A DNA stretch of 64,000 nt from Kushneria marisflavi (GTDB lineage: Bacteria; Pseudomonadota; Gammaproteobacteria; Pseudomonadales; Halomonadaceae): contig NZ_CP021358.1 of the NCBI RefSeq assembly GCF_002157205.1, forward strand, positions 868,001 to 932,000, read 5' to 3'. Under the pieces are notes generated by a model that was not told the origin of the DNA, did not search any database, and saw nothing but the letters and a program-made list of their open reading frames with translations. This document shows positions 8,733-17,782 of the stretch, piece after piece. Within the stretch, counting starts at the first letter, position 1, and each line of letters opens with the position of its first letter. The position numbers and the translations under genes were made by a program.

Positions 8733-10664
8733 ATGTCAAAAGCCGTACTTGAAAAGGTGGCATCGGACGAGACTGTCCTTGACGCGCTGCCCGATGTGAT
8801 TGCAGGTCCCATGCTGCGCCGCCTGCTGCCCGAACGGATGACGCTGTGGCTGGTGGCCTCAAGGCCGCTGTCACTCACGCTGGTTCTTGAGCGCCAAGGT
8901 GAGCGCGCCATGCGCCTGCCACTTGATGAACAGCAGTGCCGCCGCCTGCCCATTGGCACCCATGCCGTGGTCCACATGATCGATGTCGCCCTCTCTCCAG
9001 CGCTCGTTGAAGGAGAAATCTTTCAATACGATCTGCTGATCGAAAATGAGGGGCAACATCACGGCATTGCCGAGTGGGCACCGCAGCTGTGTCATGAGGG
9101 GGAGTCCCAACCGACCGTGCGCCATGCCATGACGCTGACCTCCATTGCCCACGGCTCATGTCGGCGGCCGCATCATGATGCCCCCGACGGACTGGCCCGG
9201 CTGGATCGGGAGCTTCAGGCCAGGCGCACCACACCCGAGCAGTGGCCTTCACTTTTGATGATGAGCGGTGATCAGATCTACGCCGATGATGTCGCAGGCC
9301 CCATGCTTTTGGCCATTACCGCGTTGGTCAAGCGCCTGGGGCTTTATCATGAGCGCTTTGAGTCGGCCGAAATCAGCGACAGTCACGACCTTCTACAGGA
9401 CCCGTGGCTTTACCAGCGTAACCAGCTGCTGCCGGCCACGCCGGAAAACAGTTTGCTGCAGCGCTACTTCTTTCGCGGCAAGAAAAAACCGATCTTTACC
9501 GCGGTCGGAGCGGACAATCACCTGATCAGTCTGAGCGAGATACTGGCGATGTATCTGCTGGTCTGGTCACCCGTGGCCTGGCAGCTCATCGATATCGAGC
9601 CTCCCGAACTGGATGACAAGGCGGCCAGGCGCTTTGAAAAGGAACGCAAGGCACTGGATCATTTTATCGAGGAGCTGCCCGCGGTCCGTCGCGTCCTGGC
9701 GCATCTGCCCACCTGGATGATCTTTGACGATCATGATGTGACCGACGACTGGAATCTGACCGCCCAGTGGGAAGAGACGGCACTGAGACACCCCTTTTCG
9801 CGCCGCATCATGGGCAATGCCATGATCGGCTACCTGATCTGTCAGGGCTGGGGCAATGCGCCCGAGCGCTTTGACGACGAGCTCATGGCACAGCTTCAGG
9901 CCCATGCCGAGGCTCCTGAAGAAGAAACACATGACGCCCTGATCAATACGCTGCTGGCGTTTGATCGCTGGCACTACACCCTGCCGACCCGGCCGGCCAT
10001 GGTGGTGCTGGATACCCGAACCCGGCGCTGGCCCAATGAGCGGGTCCCGCACAAGCCCTCGGGCCTGATGGACTGGGAGTCACTGACCGAGCTGCAACAG
10101 GAGCTCATGGGACACGACGCCGTCATCATGGTCTCGGCCGCACCGGTGTTTGGCGTCAAGCTGATCGAAACCGTGCAGCGCGTTTTTGTCTGGCTCAATC
10201 GCCCCTTGCTGGTGGATGCCGAAAACTGGATGTCTCATCGCGGCGCTGCCCACGTCATGCTCAACATCTTTCGGCATCGCCAGACGCCACAGAATTTCAT
10301 CGTTCTGTCAGGGGATGTGCACTACAGCTTTGCCTACGACGTGCAGCTGCGAGGACAGCATCAACGCCCCCGCATCTGGCAGGTGACCAGCAGCGGCATC
10401 CGCAACGAGTTCCCGGATACCCTGCTTGATACTCTGGACCGGATCAATCGCTGGCTGTTTGCGGCCCACTCTCCGGTGAACTGGCTGACCAAGCGCCGCC
10501 ATATGCGGATCAAGCCCCGCCAGCCGGATAATCGCTCTCCGGGCGAGCGGCTGGTCAACAAGGCGGGGATCGGTCTTTTGCGTCTGGACGACCAGGGGCG
10601 ACCACGGGAGATTCTCCAGCTGGGCGGTGATGATCAGGACGTACGCTTTGAGCGCGATGACTGA
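8733..10664 (+). CDS. PhoD-like (alkaline phosphatase D family) metallophosphatase
   Basis: 643-residue protein with metallophosphatase motifs in order: HGSCRRPHH (about 140-148), MSGDQIYADDV (about 177-187), FDDHDVTDDW (about 330-340) and SGDVHYSFAY (about 525-534). These supply the Asp, Asn and His metal ligands of the PhoD fold. No signal peptide is seen, unlike secreted PhoD enzymes, so a cytoplasmic location is likely; such long cytoplasmic relatives exist in proteobacteria. The start at 8733 (MSKAVLEKV) is preferred over two GTG codons just upstream; GGTGA precedes it. Substrate is unknown, probably a phosphodi- or monoester. Confidence 0.8.
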   Translation: MSKAVLEKVASDETVLDALPDVIAGPMLRRLLPERMTLWLVASRPLSLTLVLERQGERAMRLPLDEQQCRRLPIGTHAVVHMIDVALSPALVEGEIFQYDLLIENEGQHHGIAEWAPQLCHEGESQPTVRHAMTLTSIAHGSCRRPHHDAPDGLARLDRELQARRTTPEQWPSLLMMSGDQIYADDVAGPMLLAITALVKRLGLYHERFESAEISDSHDLLQDPWLYQRNQLLPATPENSLLQRYFFRGKKKPIFTAVGADNHLISLSEILAMYLLVWSPVAWQLIDIEPPELDDKAARRFEKERKALDHFIEELPAVRRVLAHLPTWMIFDDHDVTDDWNLTAQWEETALRHPFSRRIMGNAMIGYLICQGWGNAPERFDDELMAQLQAHAEAPEEETHDALINTLLAFDRWHYTLPTRPAMVVLDTRTRRWPNERVPHKPSGLMDWESLTELQQELMGHDAVIMVSAAPVFGVKLIETVQRVFVWLNRPLLVDAENWMSHRGAAHVMLNIFRHRQTPQNFIVLSGDVHYSFAYDVQLRGQHQRPRIWQVTSSGIRNEFPDTLLDTLDRINRWLFAAHSPVNWLTKRRHMRIKPRQPDNRSPGERLVNKAGIGLLRLDDQGRPREILQLGGDDQDVRFERDD

Positions 10665-10697
10665 ACACTTCCCGCCAGCGCCTGGCCCTGACAGCAC

Positions 10698-10721
10698 AAC
10701 GCCCGGCAGGTACCGGGCGTT
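10698..10721. terminator. Hairpin between convergent genes
   Basis: A 9-bp perfect stem AACGCCCGG / CCGGGCGTT with a six-base loop lies between the PhoD-like gene and the convergent permease-like gene. No T tract follows on either strand, so it is a likely but weak bidirectional terminator. Confidence 0.5.
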
Positions 10722-10748
10722 ATGAAAGGACATGTCATTATCAGAGGC

Positions 10749-12047
10749 TCAGCTCGAGGCCTCATCTTCGTCATCACTGGCCGGCGCATCGCGCTTCTGG
10801 CTGGCATCACCTTCTGATGCCGCACCCTGTTCGGAAGCGTCTGCCTTGTCAGGCGAGGATGGCTCCTGATCCGTCTTCTCAGGCACGCCCTTCTGCCAGT
10901 CGTCCCAATCATTGACGATGGCTTCGATCAGTGGATAGCCCGCACGTACCATATTGGTCAATGCCGGCGTATAACCGCCCTGCTTGGCATAGCCAATCAG
11001 GCCATCGGCATCGGAAAGCCCTTCGTAGGGGCGATTGAAGCTGGCACCTGCGCGGACCACCACGGTACGTTCTCGCTGGAGGCGACCAGCTTCGTCGGCA
11101 CGCTTGAGCGCCGTCAGAATGGCGTTGTCTTCCTGCTGACCGGTGCAGATGCTGGCCTTGTCGCCGGCCACCTGCTTGCCGAGCTGGCCGGCGCGGTCGG
11201 CGAGTCGATTGCCATACCACCAGGTATCACTGGAAACGCTGTCACACTGCACAACCGTGGGCGCCTCGTTGGCAGGCGCATAGTCGTAGTGCTTGCGATA
11301 GGCCGCAGCACCATCGCTGTCAGCAAGCTCAACACCTTCTGAAAGCTTAACGGCCCGATCCACCAGTGCATCATCAAGATGATAGAACTCGGTGCCATAC
11401 TCCTGGTGCGGGTCCTGAGTCGGGGTATGGGTATTGATGCTCAGATATCCCGTGGTCCAGCCCTCTGGAATATCGCGGGCATCAAGTTCCCACTGGATAC
11501 CGAAATCCACCAGATAACGCGGCCAGGTGGGCGTGCCCAGCGTCCCCTGACGCGGATCAATACTGGCCACACCCGAGACCAGAAACCAGCTGTCCGAGAG
11601 ATCGAATTTCGGCGAAAACGCCAGCGTGGAGATGGAGGTCGCGGCATTGGCATAGCCCTTGCCGGTGGTCATCAGGCACACATCGTCATCGTTGCAGCTG
11701 ACACTGCCGAACGAGCCGTGCAGACCGGGCACTTCGATGTCCTGTGTCGGTGCCAGCTTCTCGGCCCAGACCTTGCGCTCGGGGCCAAAGGTAGTAATCA
11801 CCATCGCCCGGACATGGCGCGGCTTTTGCTCCTCGGCCTTTTTGGCGGCCGTCTCATCGGTGTCCTCGTCATCGTTCGAGGAAGCCGTTTCCTCGGCGTG
11901 CTCAGGCTCCTTTGCCTCCTTCGTCGTGGCCTCCTGCGCCATACCGCTATCCCTGCTGTCCTGATCGGCCTTTTGTGCATCGGCCAGCGCGGGGAGCGAC
12001 AGCGGCAGGGTCAGAAAAGTAACTGCCAGCAAACGGAGATCAATCAT
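10749..12047 (-). CDS. Purine nucleoside permease (NUP) family protein, secreted
   Basis: 432-residue protein with a signal peptide (about residues 1-22, ending LPALADA). A charged, very acidic segment rich in Glu, Asp, Lys and Ala covers residues 24-75. The NUP core follows from RAMVITTFGPERKVW through GSFGSVSCNDDDVCLMTTGKG, SWFLVSGVASIDP, the SSDTWWYGNRLAD region and ALTNMVRAGYPLIEA. A second acidic, Ser-rich tail occupies the last 45 residues. Family knowledge: NUP proteins were first linked to nucleoside uptake in Candida; the bacterial fold resembles nucleoside phosphorylases and the function is unproven. The acidic extensions fit an extracytoplasmic protein of a halophile. Confidence 0.82.
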   Translation of the reverse strand: MIDLRLLAVTFLTLPLSLPALADAQKADQDSRDSGMAQEATTKEAKEPEHAEETASSNDDEDTDETAAKKAEEQKPRHVRAMVITTFGPERKVWAEKLAPTQDIEVPGLHGSFGSVSCNDDDVCLMTTGKGYANAATSISTLAFSPKFDLSDSWFLVSGVASIDPRQGTLGTPTWPRYLVDFGIQWELDARDIPEGWTTGYLSINTHTPTQDPHQEYGTEFYHLDDALVDRAVKLSEGVELADSDGAAAYRKHYDYAPANEAPTVVQCDSVSSDTWWYGNRLADRAGQLGKQVAGDKASICTGQQEDNAILTALKRADEAGRLQRERTVVVRAGASFNRPYEGLSDADGLIGYAKQGGYTPALTNMVRAGYPLIEAIVNDWDDWQKGVPEKTDQEPSSPDKADASEQGAASEGDASQKRDAPASDDEDEASS

Positions 12048-12373
12048 GACATAACCTGCTGTTTCATCGAGATGGTGGGGATCATCTCACATCCATTCGC
12101 CGGGCAATATGCCCTTCGAAGAATACGCAGGAACCAACCGAATGCCCTGCAGTGACAACCTCCTCCAATTTAATTAAAATTAATAATTAAGCACCTGCTC
12201 ATTTTTTCAGGCAGGTGGCCTGCCATGCCATTTCGGCGATCGCGCAGCCTTGAGCCCGGCCATTCCCGCCCGGACAGGCCATAAAGTTTGTGATCGTTGC
12301 GCCGTTAAAAATGAAGATTCCAAACTTTAGCTTTTTTTAAAGTGCTCTCTGCCCGCATCTGCCGGAACTGTCG
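12048..12373. other. 326-bp intergenic region, AT-rich
   Basis: No gene is seen between the divergent permease-like and diguanylate-cyclase genes. The centre holds an AT-rich tract (about 12166-12190) and a hairpin CACCTGC / GCAGGTG at 12192-12217 with TTTTTT in its loop. A second AT-rich stretch at 12302-12344 lies just before the cyclase. Promoters for both genes are expected here, but I could not assign boxes with confidence. Confidence 0.6.
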
Positions 12374-13948
12374 ATGCCCTATCCGAACTCGTTGCGTAAT
12401 CGATTCATCATCACGCTCTCCATCATGCTGGTGCTGGTCATGGGCATTCTGGTCTTTATTCTGCATCAGCTGATGATTCCCAACCTGATCAGTGAAGAGC
12501 GTCAGAGCGCCCACGTATACGCCAACGCATTGCAAAGAGGCATCGATCAAAATGCTCGCTCACTCGGTGATATGGCCTATCAGTGGGCAAGCTGGGTCAG
12601 CACCCGGGAGTTCATGGAAGGCAAGTTGCCGGACTTCCCACAAACCCACATTACCCCTGCCGTCTTCGCCGATCACGAAGCCGACCTGATGTTGATTACC
12701 GACATCAATGATGGCGTCGCCTGGGTGGCCGGGCGCAACCCGGTCAATGGCAGGGTGACGTCCTGTGCCAGACCGGAAGGCCCCTGCCGCTGGGCCATCG
12801 AGCAGGTCCGTCAGATCCAGAGGCAGCTGCCGATGGCCGACACCACGCCACGCATCGGCATCGCGCCAGGGTTTGCCCTGCTCAGCACCTGGCCCGTCGC
12901 ACGCCAGGACAGTCCGCTGGCGTCGGGTAAACTGACACTGGTACGTTTTCTGCCCGGGCAATGGCAGCTCAACCCGGAAGACAGCGCCTCGACCCTGACG
13001 CTTTCGACCGCTCGCCAGAACACTGAGAGCGACAATGGCGCGACCAGGGCAGACATTGACGCCACCAGTGACGATAGCCTGCTCCTGACGCTGATCAGAG
13101 AAAGTGCCACGCCCGGCTATGAGGTGCTGATGACCACCCGCCTTGATCGCCGGGGTCTGCGCACCGGTATCGAGCGCTTCAACCTGACCATGCTGGGCGC
13201 CCTGGGGCTTTTGCTGGGGATCATGATGCTGATGCTATGGATATTTCGCGCCATCGTACTGCGCCCGATCGCCGAGCTTTCCCGCTATGCCATGGCCCTG
13301 CGTCAGTCACCGGGCGAGCATCTGGAATCACCGCCCCCCTGGCTACAGGCACGTGGCGATGAACTTGGCATCATGGCGCGCGAGTTTCAAACACTGATCA
13401 AGGAGCTCAACGATCGCAACGCGCACCTCAAGGCACTGACCAACCGTGATGCCCTGACAGGGCTTGGCAATCGGCGCCTGCTGGATCGTCAGCTGCCGCG
13501 TATTCTCTCCCTGACCCATCGGCTTGATCGCCCCGTGGCACTGATCATGATCGATGTCGACCACTTCAAGCTCTACAACGACTTCTACGGCCATCCGGAG
13601 GGCGATCAGTGCCTCAAGACCATCGCCGAAACGCTCAGCGACATCTTTCAGCGCGAATCGGATCTTGTGGCCCGCATCGGCGGAGAGGAGTTCGTGATCG
13701 TACTGCCCGACTTCGACCTTGACCGCGCCATGGACATCGCTCGCGGGGTCTGTACCGCCATGGAGGCGCAGTGCCTGCCTCATGAGCCTTCGCCCACCCA
13801 CAAATACGTCACCATCAGTGCCGGTGTGGCGATCTCCTCGCCCGAGCATCCGCTCCCGGGCGAGGTTCTGATCAAGCGGGCCGACGAGGCGCTCTATCAG
13901 ATCAAGAAAAGCAGCCGTAACGCCGTTGGATGTGCCAGTCCCGGCTGA
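12374..13948 (+). CDS. Membrane-bound diguanylate cyclase with CHASE4-type sensor
   Basis: 524-residue inner-membrane signalling protein. A transmembrane helix at about 12-32 is followed by a periplasmic sensor with the CHASE4-like segment DMAYQWASWVSTREFMEGK. A second helix lies at about 274-294, then a HAMP-like linker and a C-terminal GGDEF domain. The active site reads GGEEF at about 436-440. RESD is placed five residues before it, matching the RxxD inhibitory I-site, so product feedback is expected. It would make cyclic di-GMP from GTP. It ends one base short of the convergent agmatinase-family gene. A related protein is encoded at 38982-40571. Confidence 0.9.
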   Translation: MPYPNSLRNRFIITLSIMLVLVMGILVFILHQLMIPNLISEERQSAHVYANALQRGIDQNARSLGDMAYQWASWVSTREFMEGKLPDFPQTHITPAVFADHEADLMLITDINDGVAWVAGRNPVNGRVTSCARPEGPCRWAIEQVRQIQRQLPMADTTPRIGIAPGFALLSTWPVARQDSPLASGKLTLVRFLPGQWQLNPEDSASTLTLSTARQNTESDNGATRADIDATSDDSLLLTLIRESATPGYEVLMTTRLDRRGLRTGIERFNLTMLGALGLLLGIMMLMLWIFRAIVLRPIAELSRYAMALRQSPGEHLESPPPWLQARGDELGIMAREFQTLIKELNDRNAHLKALTNRDALTGLGNRRLLDRQLPRILSLTHRLDRPVALIMIDVDHFKLYNDFYGHPEGDQCLKTIAETLSDIFQRESDLVARIGGEEFVIVLPDFDLDRAMDIARGVCTAMEAQCLPHEPSPTHKYVTISAGVAISSPEHPLPGEVLIKRADEALYQIKKSSRNAVGCASPG

Positions 13949-13949
13949 T

Positions 13950-14846
13950 TCAGCCGCGCATGGCAATAAACGTCCACAAAAGCGTGGCCGCCGCCAGCGA
14001 GGTGATCTCCTGCGGGTCATAGGGCGGTGACACTTCCACCACATCCATACCGATCAGATTGAACTCCCGCAGGGCTTCCAGAAGCTCCAGCGCTTTCATG
14101 GTGGTAATACCACCGATCTCGGGCGTGCCGGTCCCTGGCGCATGAGCCGGATCCAGCACATCGATATCGAAGGTGACGTAGATGGGCGATGATCCCATGC
14201 GCTCGCGTACCTTCTGTGCCAGCGCGGCACCTTCCAGTCGCATCAGCTCGCGCGAGCTCAACCACTCACCACCCTGCTCGCACAGCCAGTCCCGCGTACT
14301 CGGCTCGACCGGTGAGCGAAGTCCCAGACTCAGAACCCGCTCCGGGGCGACCAATCCCTCGTCGATGGCGTTGCGCAAAAAGGTGCCATGGCCGATGTCG
14401 TCGCCGAAGTGGCTGGACCAGGTATCACAGTGGGCATCGAAATGAATCAGCGACAACGGCTGACCCTGCAGGCGGCGCTGCGCGCGCAGAACGCCCAGCG
14501 TGGTCATGTGATCGCCCCCGGCGCATAGAAGCGTCTGGCCGGGCGCCTGTTCGCAGGCAGCCATGACGCCGGCTTCAATGCGTCTGAGCGCGTCATGCTG
14601 GCCGACCTGCATGATGTCGAGATCGCCAAGATCGCTGACCAGCGCGCAAGGGTCGGTTTCAAACTCGGGATGACGGCCATCGGTCAGCATCATGCTGGCC
14701 CGGCGCAGGGCATTGGGGGCCATACGGGCGCCCGGGCGAAAGGTGACCGAGCAGTCATAGGGCAGCCCCAGAAAGGCGAAGGGCCGCGTACTGTCCTGCG
14801 GCGCCTTCAAGAAGGTGGCGATACCCTGATACGGCAGACCAAACAT
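13950..14846 (-). CDS. speB: Agmatinase/arginase-family ureohydrolase
   Basis: 298-residue enzyme of the ureohydrolase superfamily. Metal-binding motifs are all present: CAGGDHMTTLG (His113), HFDAHCDTW (Asp137, His139, Asp141) and TFDIDVLDPAHAPGTGTPE (two Asp near 220). The start at 14844-14846 (MFGLPYQG) is chosen over a 33-residue longer frame because AGGGGA lies 6 bases upstream. Agmatine to putrescine plus urea is the likeliest reaction from overall similarity, but guanidinobutyrase or another ureohydrolase specificity cannot be excluded from sequence alone. Confidence 0.82.
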   Translation of the reverse strand: MFGLPYQGIATFLKAPQDSTRPFAFLGLPYDCSVTFRPGARMAPNALRRASMMLTDGRHPEFETDPCALVSDLGDLDIMQVGQHDALRRIEAGVMAACEQAPGQTLLCAGGDHMTTLGVLRAQRRLQGQPLSLIHFDAHCDTWSSHFGDDIGHGTFLRNAIDEGLVAPERVLSLGLRSPVEPSTRDWLCEQGGEWLSSRELMRLEGAALAQKVRERMGSSPIYVTFDIDVLDPAHAPGTGTPEIGGITTMKALELLEALREFNLIGMDVVEVSPPYDPQEITSLAAATLLWTFIAMRG

Positions 14847-14994
14847 GACGTTCCCCTGTTTCGACGTACAACGCATATAAAGGTGATGACGAAAGCACGC
14901 ATCCTGAGGCCGACCCACAAATGGGTCAACGGTTTCAGCGAGCATGCCATCGCACTGGTTTCAGGGTAGTCAGGGATAAGCGGAAATGACCACG

Positions 14995-16059
14995 CTAGCC
15001 GGCCAGACTGACGCTTCGGATCAGCGCGATGACGGTCATACCGGGCTTGAGTCCGAGCGCTTCGCCGGCCTCAAGCGTAATGCGAGACGAAAGCGACTGA
15101 TCGCCGAGCGAAAGCGTGACTTCAAGCGTGCCGGGCGCCCCCGGCGTGATGGCGGAAACGATGGCCTCAAGCTGGTTGCGAACGCTGCTGTCCCTTTGAG
15201 GCGACAGCGCAATCGCCACCTCCCGACGGCGCACACGAACTCGCAGCATGCTGCCCTCGAGTCGGTCCAGCAGCGGTAGCGTCAGGCGCTGCCTATCACC
15301 GAGGGTCAGCCGCGTGGCGTGATAGTGATGATCGTGCGAATGCACCTGCGCCTGTAAAAGCGAGCTGGCCTCGAACCCACCCAGCCAGGGCGTCATATCT
15401 CCCCGCGACAGCAGATGCTCCAGGGCGTCGCTGGCAACAATCTGCCCCTGATCCATCACCACGAGCTGCTCGGCCACGGCCATCAGCTCTTCGGGATCGT
15501 GGCTGACAAACAGGATGGGCAAATCGATCTCGCGGGTCAGGCGCAGGATATAGTCCAGAAGCTCCTGCTTGCGGGCGCCGTCCAGCCCCGTCAGGGGCTC
15601 ATCCATCAGCAGCATGTCCGGCTCGGCCAGCAGCGCCCGGCCAATCGCGACTCGCCGTGCCTCGCCCCCTGATAGCGCCCCGGGCATGCGATCCAGCAGT
15701 GCCTCGATGCCCAGCAGCGACACGATTCGATCAAACGCTGCGCCACGAGTGATCCGGCGTGCGTAGGTCAGATTGCTGCGCACGCGATAATGCGGAAACA
15801 GCCGCGCTTCCTGAAAGACCACGCCCAGGCGACGCTGATGAGGCGGAATGAAAATCCCGCGCTCGGTATCCACAAAGGTGCGCTCGTTGAGCACCACGCG
15901 CCCCTGATCGGGACGATCCAGACCGGCCAGCATGCGCAACAGCGTGGTCTTGCCGCTGCCCGAATGGCCGAACAGGGCTGTCACTCCCGAACCGGGAATG
16001 GTGATGTCGACATCGACGTTGAAACTGCCCTGCCGGTGCTGGATACACAGTTCAAGCAT
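14995..16059 (-). CDS. modC: Molybdate ABC transporter, ATP-binding protein
   Basis: 354-residue ATPase of the molybdate importer. Walker A is GHSGSGKTT (31-39), the signature is LSGGEARRVAIGRALL, Walker B is MLLMDEPLTGLD and the switch histidine region is LFVSHDPEEL. A C-terminal TOBE/Mop-like domain (about 290-350) is typical of ModC. Last gene of modA-modB-modC; AAGGA precedes the ATG by about 8 bases, and 41 bases separate it from modB. Confidence 0.95.
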   Translation of the reverse strand: MLELCIQHRQGSFNVDVDITIPGSGVTALFGHSGSGKTTLLRMLAGLDRPDQGRVVLNERTFVDTERGIFIPPHQRRLGVVFQEARLFPHYRVRSNLTYARRITRGAAFDRIVSLLGIEALLDRMPGALSGGEARRVAIGRALLAEPDMLLMDEPLTGLDGARKQELLDYILRLTREIDLPILFVSHDPEELMAVAEQLVVMDQGQIVASDALEHLLSRGDMTPWLGGFEASSLLQAQVHSHDHHYHATRLTLGDRQRLTLPLLDRLEGSMLRVRVRRREVAIALSPQRDSSVRNQLEAIVSAITPGAPGTLEVTLSLGDQSLSSRITLEAGEALGLKPGMTVIALIRSVSLAG

Positions 16060-16100
16060 GCCGGCTTCCTTGCGACATCATGGTCATCGTGTCTCCCTGA

Positions 16101-16805
16101 TCATGTCATCCCACGGTCCCGACCAGCCATGCGACGGCGGGTTCGGCGTGCCAGCCACTCCGAGGCGATTAGCGAAACCATGGCGACCACGACCGAGATC
16201 ACGCACAAACGGGCTGCGGCATCTTCCATGCCGGGTGTCTGGATCAGGGAATAGAGCGCCAGCGGCAGCGTTCGTGTCTCCCCGGGAATGTTGGAGGCAA
16301 AGGTGATGGTGGCGCCAAATTCCGACAGCGCCCGGGCAAAGGCCAGTACGGCGCCGGTTACCAGCCCCGGTACTGCCAATGGCAGGGTAATGGTAAAAAA
16401 GACCCGCAGCCTTGAAGCGCCCAGCGTCCGGGCGGCCGCTTCAAGCCGCGGGTCTACCGCTTCCAGTGACAGCCTGACGGCGCGCACCAGCAGCGGAAAG
16501 GCCATGACACCACCTGCCAGCGCGGCTCCCTGCCAGGTAAAGGGCAGCGAAATCCCCAGATGCTCATTGAGCCAGCTCCCCACGAGGCCCCGACGACCCA
16601 TGATGACCAGCAGCAGATATCCCACCACCACCGGTGGCAGCACCAGGGGCAGATGGACAATGCCATCCAGCAATGACTTGCCGATAAACTCGTGGCGCGC
16701 CAATAGCCAGGCCATGGCAATCCCCGGCACCAGGATGATCAAAAGCGCCGTGCCGGAGACCTGCAGGCTGATGCGAAGCGCTTCGATTTCAAGCGGTGTC
16801 AGCAC
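16101..16805 (-). CDS. modB: Molybdate ABC transporter, permease
   Basis: 234-residue inner-membrane permease, about the family's usual length. The EAA-type loop that contacts ModC is seen as LEAAARTLGASRLRVFFTITLP, and ARALSEFGATITFASN is a strongly conserved ModB stretch. The start is GTG at 16803-16805, with GGGA about 7 bases upstream. It sits 36 bases after modA and before modC in one operon. Confidence 0.95.
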   Translation of the reverse strand: MLTPLEIEALRISLQVSGTALLIILVPGIAMAWLLARHEFIGKSLLDGIVHLPLVLPPVVVGYLLLVIMGRRGLVGSWLNEHLGISLPFTWQGAALAGGVMAFPLLVRAVRLSLEAVDPRLEAAARTLGASRLRVFFTITLPLAVPGLVTGAVLAFARALSEFGATITFASNIPGETRTLPLALYSLIQTPGMEDAAARLCVISVVVAMVSLIASEWLARRTRRRMAGRDRGMT

Positions 16806-16841
16806 ATCGGCATCCCGGCGTGGTGACCCGGCAGGCAGTGA

Positions 16842-17621
16842 TCAGGGCGCATCACTTGATCCATTCATTTCAAAGCCATACTGCTTGAAGGTGCTGGCCG
16901 CTTCCTCGCTGCCCAGCCATTGCAAAAAGGCCCGGGCCTGTGGGCTCGGGTCCTTGCCCACCAGCGCGGCCGGATAGGTAATCGGGTCGTGACTGCTGGC
17001 CGGGAACAGGCCCAGCTGATGGACGTGCTCGCCGGCCATGGCATCGGTGGCATAGACCACGCCCAGCGGTGTCTCGCCACGCGAGACCAGCGCCAGTGCA
17101 CCGCGAACGTCGCTGGCGCGCGCGAGACGGGGCTCGAGTGCCTGCCACTGACCGAGATGCTCGAAGGCCTGTCTGGCGTAGATACCGGCCGGCACATGGT
17201 CCGGATCCCCCACCGCAATACGATCGTTGCCCTTGAGATATTGAACCAGGGGATGGTCGGCATCCGGCGTAAAGTCTTCGATACCGCTCTGCTCAGAAGT
17301 GATCAGCGCCAGACGATTGTTGAGCAGATCATGACGTGCCTGAATCGGCTCACCCTGCGCTTCGAGCCAGTCCATCCATTTTTCGTTGGCCGAAAGATAA
17401 ATATCCGCCGGTGCCCCCTGGGAGATCTGTCTTGCCAGCGTCGAAGAGGAGGCATAGACCGGCACGATGTCGACGTCATGATGCTGCTCGTAGCGCTCGA
17501 CCAGCGTGTTCATGACGTCGGTCAGGGAAGCTGCCGCCTGAACATCGACGCGCTCTGCAGCACCTGCCGTGTGACAGCAGACCATTGCCGCCGCCGTGAG
17601 AATAATGAAGGGCCTGAACAT
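16842..17621 (-). CDS. modA: Molybdate-binding periplasmic protein
   Basis: 259-residue substrate-binding protein. It begins with a signal peptide (MFRPFIILTAAAMVCCHTAGA), followed by the mature region VQAAASLTDVMNTLVERYE and VYASSSTLARQISQGAPADIYLSANEKWMDWLE, which carry the serine residues used to bind the oxyanion in ModA. The start at 17619-17621 is chosen because it puts the signal peptide at the N-terminus with AGGA upstream; the longer frame would begin inside the operator region. First gene of modABC. Confidence 0.94.
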   Translation of the reverse strand: MFRPFIILTAAAMVCCHTAGAAERVDVQAAASLTDVMNTLVERYEQHHDVDIVPVYASSSTLARQISQGAPADIYLSANEKWMDWLEAQGEPIQARHDLLNNRLALITSEQSGIEDFTPDADHPLVQYLKGNDRIAVGDPDHVPAGIYARQAFEHLGQWQALEPRLARASDVRGALALVSRGETPLGVVYATDAMAGEHVHQLGLFPASSHDPITYPAALVGKDPSPQARAFLQWLGSEEAASTFKQYGFEMNGSSDAP

Positions 17622-17674
17622 GAAATCCGATCTTCCTTGATGAGGATAGACATTAAGGTGACACAGTATTTTTC

Positions 17675-17698
17675 CGATGTGCTTATGCTTGCACATCG
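17675..17698. promoter_or_regulatory. Perfect dyad operator candidate upstream of modA
   Basis: Two perfect 8-bp inverted arms, CGATGTGC and GCACATCG, are separated by 8 bases (TTATGCTT). It lies 54-77 bases before the modA start, just downstream of a TATGAT -10-like box on the minus strand, between modA and the ModE-like gene. The layout (about 24 bp, arms with an 8-base spacer) resembles E. coli ModE boxes although the arm sequence differs. Confidence 0.6.
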
Positions 17699-17782
17699 AA
17701 ATATCATAGCTCAAATCTTCTTCATTCGCGCCGCTGCCGGACGACCAATAGCCTCAGCGGCATGCCCGCAGACACCAAAATG

